Below, piece after piece: positions 31,772 to 41,627 of a DNA stretch of 64,000 nucleotides. The position numbers and the translations under genes were made by a program. The stretch is from positions 248,001 to 312,000 of the forward strand of contig JADNRY010000030.1 in assembly GCA_015501585.1 (NCBI GenBank), read 5' to 3'. The notes below the pieces were generated by a model. That model did not search any database. It was not told where the DNA came from and worked only from the letters and a program-made list of their open reading frames with translations. The DNA comes from Rhodocollybia butyracea. Taxonomy: Eukaryota; Basidiomycota; Agaricomycetes; Agaricales; Omphalotaceae. Within the stretch, counting starts at the first letter, position 1. Every line of letters begins with the position of its first letter.

Positions 31772-33140
31772 ATGTTGGACACATATTCTACCTCTTCTCT
31801 ACACTCTCGAGTTAACGGCTCTGACCCGCAGCAATCTCAGGTAATCGAGGTTCCGGGTCCATACGGATACATCCCTTCGTTTTCCATTGCCGTGTTATTT
31901 CTCAGTTTGTTTGGAGTTACGACTGGTAAGTCGTTATCTCCCCGGGGGTAATGACTAATGTCTTGGTATAGTGGCCCACTTCATCCAGGCTTGGGTCCAT
32001 CGCAAATGGTTCTTTTTGTACACGGCCGTTTTCGCTGGCGCGATCGAACTCGTGGGATGGTATGGGCGTGAATGGGCAAGTAGAGACGTTTTTAGCGTTG
32101 ACGCTTTTACTATACAGTGAGTGGTATTATTCTTTTAGTCTAATCAAATTCAACCGTGAATTCCCCCAGGATTGTCTGTACAATCGTTGCACCGACTCCT
32201 CTGCTTGCTGCAAACTTTATCATCTTGTCGAGGCTTATCAAGAAACTGGGAGAGAGCTACAGTCGTCTTGGTCCTCGTCTTTGTAGGTGTCATTTATTTA
32301 GGTTATTCTCAAACAAGGGAATAACCCCTTGCTTTAGATTCAAGGATCTTCGTCTCCTGTGTGAGCTGACAAAGTAATTTTAACAAATGGTGTCGCTTAC
32401 CCGCTTTAGGACGTCTTTGGCTTTTTCGTTCAAGTCGGCGGAGGTTTGATTGCCTCTGGGCGTAACGCTCCCGCGTCGACTGTTAACCTTGGGTCCCATG
32501 TTATGCTGGGAGGAGTTTTATTCCAATTCTGTATGTCTTTTCTTTATTTCTTTTATTTTCGATTCCAGGCTAGAATCCTTGTCTTCTAGTCGTCATTATA
32601 TGCTACATGTCATTAGCGGCGGAGTACTTTTGGAGATTCACGCGTCAACGTCCTATCCGTCGTGTAAGCGAAGGGAAACTTCAGCGGGGTGTTATCGATG
32701 ATCGCATGAAACTACTTATTTACGCGGTAGTATTCAATACGGGCTGTCTGCTCATCCGGTAAGTATCATCGTGGCATTTTCTTCTATTTTGCTGAATGGT
32801 GGTCTCGACAGATCCATTTATCGTACTATTGAACTGGCAGATGGGTTCGAAGGCAAGGTTATTCAAACCCAATGGCTATTCAGTGCGTTTAGATTGTTTG
32901 ACTCTCGTCGACTAATACTTGTTGCGTTTCGAAATGCTGATGATATTCGTAGACGTTTTCGACGCGACGATGGTAACACTTGCCATGTTTGCGTACAACT
33001 TTTTACACTTTGGACGATTGGTCGATGAAAGCGACAGCGGTATGGTGGGGGTGTACAGTGAATATTCCGAATTTATCGGAGCTAGCATTCCTATGGACTC
33101 GAGAACAGACAGTTTGTACAAGGACCACTCTAATTATTAA
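31772..33140 (+). CDS. RTA1-like lipid-translocating exporter, copy C
   Basis: Third RTA1 paralogue, start MLDTYSTSSLHSRVNGSDPQ. Exons: 31772-31925, 31972-32116, 32170-32282, 32338-32360, 32410-32530, 32590-32758, 32812-32882 and 32953-33140. It matches copies A and B in every intron position. Landmarks: PYGYIPSFSIAVLFLSLFGV, FFLYTAVFAGAIELVGWYGR, CTIVAPTPLLAANFIILSRL, DVFGFFVQVGGGLIASGRNA, NVFDATMVTLAMFAYNFLHF. The first exon differs by small indels. The last exon runs into the first unit of a tandem duplication that also covers the stop codon, giving a tail IPMDSRTDSLYKDHSNY. Frame intact. Confidence 0.86.
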
Positions 33141-33252
33141 ATCTCATCCACAGTTGGACCTTTGTATCGCACGATTCCTATGGAGAGAACGGACAGTTTG
33201 GACAAGAGTCACTCTAATTATTGAATCACAATTGGACCTTTATATCGCACCA
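33087..33252 (+). repeat. Tandem duplication across the stop codon of RTA1 copy C
   Basis: Two diverged units begin at 33087 and 33174 with ATTCCTATGGA and both contain GAGAACAGACAGTTTG or its variant, CACTCTAATTATT and TTGGACCTTT.TATCGCAC. Period about 87 bases. The first unit holds the stop codon and the last coding bases; the second is in the 3' UTR. Confidence 0.8.
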
Positions 33253-33753
33253 CTCGTATAATCTTTTTAATAGTTATAATCATACCTACGTATCCAGGTT
33301 ATGTATAACTCTGTAATCGAGAGGCTGGTCATGACTCTTGGAAAGGGGACCCGCGTTGGAATTGTTTTGACTGTGAAGCAATCCGGATTGCTGAGAGCCA
33401 ACACACCGTATGTGCCTTCCATTCGATATCACAGACCTTTACTTTGTTCAGCGTGAGTCTGTAGAGCAGAAAGAGCTCTAGCCTAGTCATCGTTCATGTT
33501 TTACTCTGGTTCTGAAATACAAATCCCCAGTTTTCCGCATGAATGAGATGCAGAAGGAACATCCGTGAGACGCATTAAGATTCACTGGTAGCTAAGTACT
33601 TTCATAATGATGAATATCTGATTGGTAGCTTAGGGCTCTCATCACATGCTCGTGACAGCTGTATAGTTCTTGCTTGCATAATCACCGCCGGATGTGCCGA
33701 CTTCTTCCGCTTTATTTGTACTAGTTGTTGAATCTCGCTCACCTTTATCGACA
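33253..33753. other. Intergenic
   Basis: Between RTA1 copy C and the ribosomal protein gene. No supportable gene; the last part should be the promoter of the ribosomal gene. Confidence 0.4.
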
Positions 33754-34446
33754 ATGGGCTGTTAGTATTCGAGTTCTCTGCTTGGTTGTATCGCTGTAGC
33801 TGATTTTTTGATGCTCTTCTCCAGCCAACAAACCCCGTGGACTTCAAGCAGCCCGTAAATTAAGAAATGACAGACGAGAAAACCGCTGGGTATAAATCCT
33901 TATCTATCTGTAGCTTTGGGCTTGGACTCATGATTTTATACTTGCTTCTAGGCGGACAAAACTTACAAAAAGCGTGCTTTAGGCAACATTTACAAGACAT
34001 CGCCCACCGGAGGTTCTTCGCATGCCAAGGGTATCGTACTCGAAAAAGTTGGTGTCGAGGCCAAACAGCCCAACTCTGCCATCCGAAAGTGTGTCAGGGT
34101 ACAGCTGATCAAGAACGGAAAGAAGGTTACCGCTTTCGTCCCAGTGCGTATACTGAGTTTTTCTGCTAATACTTGGAATCTGACTATTTTTCTTTGTCTT
34201 ATCATAGAATGACGGTTGCCTGAACTTTGTAGATGAGAACGACGAAGTCCTGATTTCTGGTTTCGGTCGACGTGGAAAAGCCAAGGGTGATATTCCTGGT
34301 GTTCGTTTCAAGGTCGTCAAGGTGTCTGGTGTTGGTCTTCTTGCACTTTGGAAAGAGAAGAAGGTTCGTGGCTTTTTCCGCTTGTTTCTATCTGCATTCT
34401 TAACTATCTTTATTCCAGGAAAAGCCAAGGTCATAAAGCGTCTTTT
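33754..34446 (+). CDS. RPS23: 40S ribosomal protein uS12 (S23)
   Basis: Core decoding-centre protein of the small ribosomal subunit. The body is unmistakable: [121 protein letters not shown] and [15 protein letters not shown] before [13 protein letters not shown] is the universal loop near the A site. The last coding exon has just 18 nt (34429-34446). The first exon is unsure: the coding body begins after CCAG at about 33824 and needs one upstream base, so an ATGG exon at 33754 with a GC donor would give MANKPRG. Another, unseen first exon is possible. Confidence 0.9.
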
Positions 34447-34684
34447 GGAAACCTCGCTATGTTCTGTTTTCTTTACATCTACACGTATGAACATGCAATT
34501 GTATGCTCTGTCCCACAATTATATTGTCATGTAAACTCGACCTGGAGGGTACCATACGATGTAACCGGTGCTCTATGCTGCTCAAGCGCTCATGCTCATG
34601 TGCCCCTAGTAACAATCTGTCACGTTAATATCGGTCATTTGTTAAGAGATGAAACGTTGTTCCTAATCTTGAACTGAAACTATA
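34447..34684. other. Spacer
   Basis: 3' flank of uS12 and promoter of the next gene; nothing else seen. Confidence 0.4.
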
Positions 34685-36262
34685 ATGTCCACACTTGCAC
34701 GTCCCCCTCTGCCTGCTCGACGAAGCAGTGGAGTCCCGCCGCCACCTCCACCTCGGCGAGCTAGTAAAGTTTCTGATGATGAGGAAACTGAAAAACCAAT
34801 GGGTATTGCAGCGAGAATCGCGAGCTTGCAGCTAAATCACGTTGCTAAAGCTGGGAAACCTGTTACGCCCACGAAACAAGTCCAACCGGTGACTCCAGAA
34901 GGATCTCAAGGGGAGGACGAAGAAGACGATCCAGTTGTACCTCCTCCCCCACCTCCTAGACGGAAAAGTATTGTGCCGAAAGGAAGATCGGAATCGATTC
35001 CGCCTCCGCCTCCTCGGCAAAAATCCACTCCTGTACCAACGCGACAACCCACTTGGGAAGAAATTGAGGCGCGCGGTCACGATTTTGTTCGTGCAGTCAG
35101 CAGAAAACCCCCTCCAATCCCTTCAGAACAAACTCACGTTCCTCCTGCTGTTCCCGGTAGGCGTTTACCTCCAAAACCAGCTCGACTTCCTACTCCCCCT
35201 CCAGAGCCAGAGCCTGAACCTGACTATGATGAAGCTGTGGAGGAGGAGGAATCCAGCTCGTGCTTAAAGTGTCATGATTTCTCATTCGTAGACGACCACG
35301 CCGCACAGTTCCCTCGGGAAACCGTAGTCTCGCTTGACCAACTTGCATACGATCTGACTTGTCCCTGGGAGAGTGAGACCGAAAAGTGCAGAGCGATATT
35401 TACCTGGCTCCATCACAACATCGCCTACGACGCGGAATCGTTTTTCGGCGGTAACGTCCAGCCATGTACCCCCGAGTCTACGCTACGTACAGGTCTAGGT
35501 GTTTGTGATGGGTATGCAACCCTATTCGCAGATTTGGCCACTCGTGCAGGATTGCAGGCGATGAAAGTCACTGGGCACGGTAAAGGTTTTGGTTACATTG
35601 CTACAGAAGCAGGAGGTCCCCTTCCTCAGTATCAAGGGAATCACGCTTGGAACTGTGCTCTTATGGATGGAGACTGGCGCCTCGTCGACAGCTGCTGGGG
35701 AGCCGGCTCTGTAAATGGTGCAGCCTCAGGTTATGTCAAAGGCTTCAATCCTTCATGGTTTACATATACGAATGCAGAGTTTGGGAAAAAACATTATCCA
35801 GAAGATCCTGGGTACCAGCTATTATCAGATGAAGAGGGCGGTCCTGTGTCTTGGGAGGATTACATCCTCGAAGAAGAAGGACCCCTAATTTTCAACGATT
35901 TCCACACCAATAAATTCTCCGCTCGATACATTCAGCCTTCAACGAAGTACATACAAGGGGGGACTTGGGTCAGCTTCCATCTATTGAAGCTTTGCGAACA
36001 CTTGTCAACGGCAGACGCTGATAACTATGTGCACCTCATCTGCATGCCTGATGAGTCTCGAACGCCGATGGTTCTCAATCCAGAGTCTGGTGGATGGAGT
36101 GCTGATATATTCGTACCTGCGGGTGGAGGAGATCTGTCTTTGTTTTATGTTACCAAGATTGGAGAGGACAATGCGAAAGGAGTGGGAGTCAAAGACTATA
36201 CTCGAGCGGTTGGGCGGAAAGGTATGGCCTTTGGGGGACTCTGTAGGTGGACTGTAGTTTGA
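34685..36262 (+). CDS. Transglutaminase-like protein with proline-rich N-terminus (Cyk3/KY type)
   Basis: A single-exon gene of 525 codons. The first ~190 residues are Pro-rich with repeated SH3-ligand-like blocks (PPPPPPRRAS, PPPPPPRRKS, PPPPPRQKS). A transglutaminase-core domain follows: CRAIFTWLHHNIAYDAESFF, GLGVCDGYATLFADLATRAG, GNHAWNCALMDGDWRLVDSC. The third region, to the end, is a beta-rich domain seen after this core in Cyk3 and kyphoscoliosis-peptidase relatives. Fungal Cyk3 acts at the division site and is often thought to have lost enzyme activity. Here Cys (GVC), His (NHAW) and Asp (LVDSC) of the triad are all present. No SH3 domain is seen, unlike Cyk3, but the Pro-rich blocks could bind one. 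Role at the cytokinetic ring is inference. Confidence 0.82.
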   Translation: MSTLARPPLPARRSSGVPPPPPPRRASKVSDDEETEKPMGIAARIASLQLNHVAKAGKPVTPTKQVQPVTPEGSQGEDEEDDPVVPPPPPPRRKSIVPKGRSESIPPPPPRQKSTPVPTRQPTWEEIEARGHDFVRAVSRKPPPIPSEQTHVPPAVPGRRLPPKPARLPTPPPEPEPEPDYDEAVEEEESSSCLKCHDFSFVDDHAAQFPRETVVSLDQLAYDLTCPWESETEKCRAIFTWLHHNIAYDAESFFGGNVQPCTPESTLRTGLGVCDGYATLFADLATRAGLQAMKVTGHGKGFGYIATEAGGPLPQYQGNHAWNCALMDGDWRLVDSCWGAGSVNGAASGYVKGFNPSWFTYTNAEFGKKHYPEDPGYQLLSDEEGGPVSWEDYILEEEGPLIFNDFHTNKFSARYIQPSTKYIQGGTWVSFHLLKLCEHLSTADADNYVHLICMPDESRTPMVLNPESGGWSADIFVPAGGGDLSLFYVTKIGEDNAKGVGVKDYTRAVGRKGMAFGGLCRWTVV

Positions 36263-36872
36263 AGACCGGGCTTCGATGTATTTATAGGTCAAAGCGGTTT
36301 GTATTTGGGTACTTCCAATACTGAAGCGGTTTCGATGAAAGCAACTTCTCGCAATTTGCGACGGAGTCACTGTGAACTTTTGTGGGTGAAGTTTACTTAG
36401 TCTCGTCTCCTTCCTGAGGACGCAACACAATACATTTCTGCTCAAGCCTTTATTTCAGCGTCGTTTGGTAAATAATCAAAGTGTTCTATTTGAGTCGATC
36501 ATACCCAATGTGCTGAAGTCTTTGATACAAACCTTCCTCCCCAAAGTTTAGCTTACTGACAAGTCCTCAGCATACCCCAGCGAATAGGTCGTGCGGCCTT
36601 GCGCCATTTTTTGTTTTGGCCCCGCTGAAACGTATTAGGTCACAAAAGTCCCACAATTTTGGATATTTTCAATCAACCTCCTGAAAAGTGTAAGCGGAAT
36701 ACTTGGGGTGTCTCCAGCGGCCATTGGGGGACTCTGTAGATCCATTTGATGGATGCTACTGCTGTCGGAACAAATGCCCTATGCTCCCCAAGGTCCGAGT
36801 TCAGGACCACCCCAAAAACCGGTGCGAATATATAGGCTCAGTTCTGATCCTTTTTTCCATAGACTACCCATA
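36263..36872. other. Promoter region of the desaturase gene
   Basis: About 600 bases with no clear gene. Two in-frame ATG codons (36753 and 36774) lie upstream of the chosen desaturase start and could extend it. Confidence 0.4.
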
Positions 36873-38634
36873 ATGTCTGACGTTGCTCAAGAAAAGGTTA
36901 ACATCTCGACAGCGTCGAGACCGTCAGAGGCGGTGGATGTGCTAATTCCCGAAGTCGACAACTATGTCGCCTACACGCTGAAAACACAAAAGGTCTTGCC
37001 TCCAGTTCAATGGTCAAATCTTTTGAACGAGCTCAACTGGATTTCTTTCGTGGTTCTGACACTTCCACCTGCTGTCGGTGTTGTCGGTGCGTTTTATGTC
37101 AGGCTGCAATGGCAAACCGCCGTTTGGTCTGTGGCATACTACTTTTTAACCGGACTGGGTATGTATAAGTTGTTTTGCCTTCCGAGCTGTAATCCCGAAC
37201 TGCCCATTCTTACAGGCATCACGGCCGGATATCATCGTCTATGGGCTCACCGTGCCTACAATGCTTCCCTTCCTCTCCAGTACCTCCTTGCCCTTTTGGG
37301 TGCTGGTTCCATTCAGGGCTCTATCAAATGGTGGTGCAGGAACCATCGTGCTCACCATCGTTATACGGACACGGACCTCGACCCATACAGCGCTCACAGG
37401 GGTTTCTGGTACTCGCATATTGGCTGGATGTTGATCAAACATCGCCGAAAACCAGGTGCCGCCGATGTCAGCGACTTGAGACATAATTTCGTTGTGCGAT
37501 GGCAACACAAGCACTACTTTTCACTAATATTGATCATGGCCTTCATTCTACCAACGTTGGTTGCATATCTCGCATGGGGGGATGCGAAGGGTGGCTTCAT
37601 CTATGCAGGGGTCATACGACTGGTGTTTGTTCATCATGTGCGTTTTTTCGTGTGGGTTCTTATGAGAGCTGTGATTTTTACACATCGTTCAGTCTACTTT
37701 CTGTGTCAACTCGCTTGCGCATTGGCTTGGAGAGACACCTTTTGATGACAAGCACACTTCTCGGGACCACTTGGTCACTGCACTCTTAACTATTGGGGAA
37801 GGCTATCATAACTTCCACCACCAGGTATATAATATTTTGTTCTCTCGTATATTGACAAGAATCGCCACTGACGTTAGTAATGGTTCAGTTCCCCATGGAC
37901 TACAGGAATGCCATCAAGTGGTACCAGTACGACCCTACCAAGTGGACGATATGGATCATGTCGCAAGTTGGATTGGCTTCACATCTCAAGGTACTGGTGC
38001 CATTATTCCTGCCCGGAGATGCGTGTATTGATACGGTCGTCCCAGGTCTTCCCGGATAATGAAGTTCGCAAAGGACAGCTTACGATGGAACTGAAGAGCC
38101 TCCGCCGAATGCAGGAGAAGCTTGCATGGCCAAGTGATAGCGATGACCTACCCGTTATCTCTTGGGAGAGCTGTAAGCTGTCTAAATCCGAATCTTCTAT
38201 CTTCTAATATGCTTATTGTTCCTGTAGTTACATCTCAAGCAGAGAGAAGACCCCTTCTTCTTATTTCTGGATTCATTCACGATGTCTCGAATTTTATTGA
38301 AGAACACCCAGGTGGTGAATATCTCTTACGCAAGTACGTCGGTAAGGATGCTACAACTGCTTTCTTTGGGGGTGTGTATGACCACTCCAATGCTGCTCAC
38401 AATGTACGATCGTTCTTACCGTCGCAATTCATTGTACATTTACACGTTCTCTCTCTCCCTCTCTAGCTATTGGCTATGAACCGTGTTGGCGTCCTACGCG
38501 GTGGTTCTCCTCACAGTTTGACGGACAAGCGCGGGGTCCCTCCTTCACAGAGACTGAGGGTTGCGAGGTACACTGAACTGCTTACGACTGGGAGTAGTTC
38601 AGCATATAGCGATGAGGAAAATGACTCCCTCTAA
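36873..38634 (+). CDS. OLE1: Delta-9 acyl-CoA desaturase with cytochrome b5 domain
   Basis: ER membrane enzyme that makes palmitoleoyl- and oleoyl-CoA. The three histidine boxes are visible across exons: [22 protein letters not shown] and [12 protein letters not shown]. The C-terminal cytochrome b5 domain has [20 protein letters not shown] with the heme-ligand HPGG. Spliced body pieces: [58 protein letters not shown]. The tail ends [11 protein letters not shown]. Start taken at [10 protein letters not shown]; in-frame ATGs upstream (36753) would add 40 residues rich in Pro and Gln that look less typical. A small intron falls in the b5 linker near 38174-38227. The gene is complete and all catalytic residues are present. 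Confidence 0.92.
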
Positions 38635-38976
38635 ACTTTCGTTTTCTGTGGTGGTTCATTCCGTCACGATGAGTATTTTACTCAAGGTTTTATTTATACT
38701 ATAATATACTAGTACTACTTAAATAAGAAGGGAAAGAAAACAGGGTGATTTTCCAACCTCCCACTCGTTTGTGAACTTTTTTGTTACAATGAAAAACTAA
38801 AGCAGAGGCAAAAATCTTTGCTAAAGAATCAGAGATCTTGAGGCCACGTGTTTGATACGTGTTTGATGTAATTTAGGCATTCAAGCGCTCAGGCCTCAGG
38901 ATTTGCGCAGTAAATTCAACAAGCTGTCCAAATCTTCGTTCACTACGACGAGGCTCAAGCCTCAGGAGGAATTTTC
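38635..38976. other. Intergenic
   Basis: AT-rich 3' flank of the desaturase, then promoter of the transcription factor gene, with repeated words CAGGCCTCAGGA and CAAGCCTCAGGA at about 38890 and 38955. No gene. Confidence 0.4.
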
Positions 38977-41469
38977 ATGACATCTAAATCCGTTCCTTCC
39001 AGAGCACCTCGGCGCTCCAGAGCAGTACAGGCTTGTACGAGGTACATTTCGCTTGGTTGTGAATGAGTGATGGACTTTTGCTGAGTAATTAAGAAGTTGT
39101 CGAAAAAATAAAGCTCGTTGCGAACTGCTTGAGGATATTCGGACTATCGAGATTCTTCGATGTCATAGGTACACGTTTATTTCGTTTATCAATATATGAA
39201 GCTGAGCCCTCTCCAGATGCAAGACGCTCAAGTTAAAATGTTCGTATCAAGATGCTGACCGGAAAACGCTTCGTCTGGGTCGGAGAACCGGTATCTCACA
39301 GGCTTGGGAGCAGCTTGTTGACCTTGCGGATGGTACTTCGATGCTTACGCCAACCATCCGGACCTCAAATTCTTCGCCGCAGTCCGTCAACGGAGAGTCT
39401 CGAGTTGGCCAAGCTTCCCTGGATATCAATGTGCTTCCCCAAGCAATATGGAAATACAAACGGATCTCTCACAACCAGTGGAGATACGCAGGGGATGGAA
39501 CGGACGATTCTGATCGCTATCCCTGGTCAACACCTATGGTTGCCTCTCACGAAATCTCAGCTGCCTATCATGCTCAGATGTATGGCTGGCCTCACGAAAA
39601 CTTGAAAAGAAAAGACCGAGAAAGTTTGAATGAAATTCTCAATCAGTCACAGATGGACGAACTTTTGAGACTGTGTGTGTGTTTCTTCGATCATCTTCTT
39701 CTTCTAACCGTATGTTTACAGGTTTCATGAGCAGTATCTCCCTTGGCTAGGCTTCTCTATTGTACAATGTGATAAGTTTCCCCTCCTCGACCTTGTATGC
39801 TGTACCATCGCGTCTCGACATCTGTCCCGATCACCGCTTTCTGTTCTAGCCGACCGTCTTTTATATGCTACCGAACACGCTATATCTCAGATCATTCTCT
39901 ATCCACCGCCGGCATACGTCTTAGAATCTATCCAAGCGTTGGTGTTGATTTCTATCTGGGCACCAATACCAATGTTCAATTCGAGTCCACCACAAGAAGG
40001 GTGGCGTGATTCGCATCTATTACTGAGCAGCGCAGTGAGTTTGGCAACAAAGATTGGGTTAGATCAGGCGCCGGAGAGATATTCACACTTAAGGAAAATG
40101 AGGGAACAGGGTATGGAAGTCGATGAAAAGCAGTTTAAGGACGCTGCTAACTTGGCTAGGCTGGTGCGTATCTATTCTTTCGTCATATTTACTCATAGTT
40201 ATATTCTTATTAGTGGGTATCACTCACAAATGCCGAATCCCTGTTAGTTTACCCTTTTTGTGTGTCTTCCGTTCATGAGCCTAAATCATCCGTGCAGATC
40301 ATGCATCGGAACCTCTCGAACGTCATTCTCTCATCGTGGTTCTGCATACCTCGAATGTTTTTCTTGCTCAATGACTGAATCCATTTCAAATGATTCTGCA
40401 GAAGCCAAAGACATCCGGCTTCGCATCTTCGCTGACACCCTCAGCGCGACCGAAGTCGGGCTCGCATCGCAAATAGACTCAATAGATGACTTCGAAATCT
40501 GGCACCACCAAGTATCAGACTCTCTCCAGAGGATCGATAGCTGTGGAAGGATTTTATTGCCTTTAGGAGGTGAATTATTTTACTTGTGTGAAAGCCTTTA
40601 CTAAGTCTCTCTTAGTGGTGCTAGACTTTGACCAGGTGTATTTTCGAACACAACGCCTTGTATCACAATGTTGTCGTCTTCTTGTCTTCTGGGACATTAT
40701 TCAGACTGGACGTATGCTTTCGATTAAAGGCCGACATAATTCAAGATCCCACTCGAATGTATTCACGGATGTCTTCACCCCTTGGGGTAGGGACAGTTTC
40801 GAACTATCCGAGGAAATATTCGTCTCCCTTCTGGACCTTCTGGAAAAAACTGAGCACAATCTTACTCGGAATGCGAGTGCCAGTGACGATACATCCCCAG
40901 TGTCTGCTTCCTCGATCTACACTGCTCCAGATCACCTGTTCAACCTCCTTGAAGTTGCTGGTATACTCCTAGTTGCTTTCAAATTCACAATCCATCACAC
41001 CCAAAAAATCAATCTCCTTCGTTCAAGTGACGTTTTGCTTGAACGTGTCATAGTACACTTCAGAAAGCTCGAGGCCCCTAGAGAACACCCTGCGGCAAAG
41101 TGTGCGGATCTATTTGCCGGACTGCTAAGTTTATGGAGAGACAGAGAAAATATAATGGCTCCTCAGGCGGCAGGAAAAGAAGAATTTTGTAATGAACAAA
41201 TGGGAAACTATCAGGCAGATGAGAGCATAAACTCGATTCTGGCCACACCAACCCACGAGATTCTAACAAATACTACGGACATACCTGCGCAATCTGATAC
41301 AGATATGCCGACATTTGATATTAGCGCCACTGGTGATATCGACATCAACGCCTGGTTCAACAGCGCGGTGTTCCAAGATGACCAGTTGTGGCAAAACGTC
41401 TTCATGCAGCAATTACCATCGGGACATGATAGCAATGGTATGGGGACACACAGCGGTCTGGATAGTTGA
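38977..41469 (+). CDS. Zn2Cys6 fungal transcription factor
   Basis: Nuclear regulator. Splicing exon 38977-39041 to 39097 gives the zinc cluster ACTSCRKNKARCELL, then CHRCKTLKLKCSY after another intron. Spacing is CX2CX6C, 13 residues, CX2CX6C. All six Cys are present; the loop between the two halves is longer than in Gal4-type clusters. The middle carries a fungal-specific domain: RYPWSTPMVASHEISAAYHA, SPPQEGWRDSHLLLSSAVSL, ATKIGLDQAPERYSHLRKM. The C-terminus is acidic and polar (DIDINAWFNSAVFQDDQLWQ), fitting an activation domain. At least six introns; those in 40160-40740 were not all fixed. This CRKNKARC type is common in basidiomycetes. Neighbouring genes do not reveal its targets. Confidence 0.82.
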
Positions 41470-41627
41470 GTGAAGAGGGCCTTATCTATAAATCACGAAG
41501 TAAACTTCAATGACGGTCAACGGAAGCTTAAAAAATAACTTCGTAGAATGGAACACATCGATTTAATAGAGTGCTATATACTTTTATTCATTTTTCAGGA
41601 ATGTCTGTGCTAAACGAACGACAATCT
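41470..41627. other. Convergent spacer
   Basis: Short gap between the transcription factor and CDS1, both ending here. No feature seen. Confidence 0.4.
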
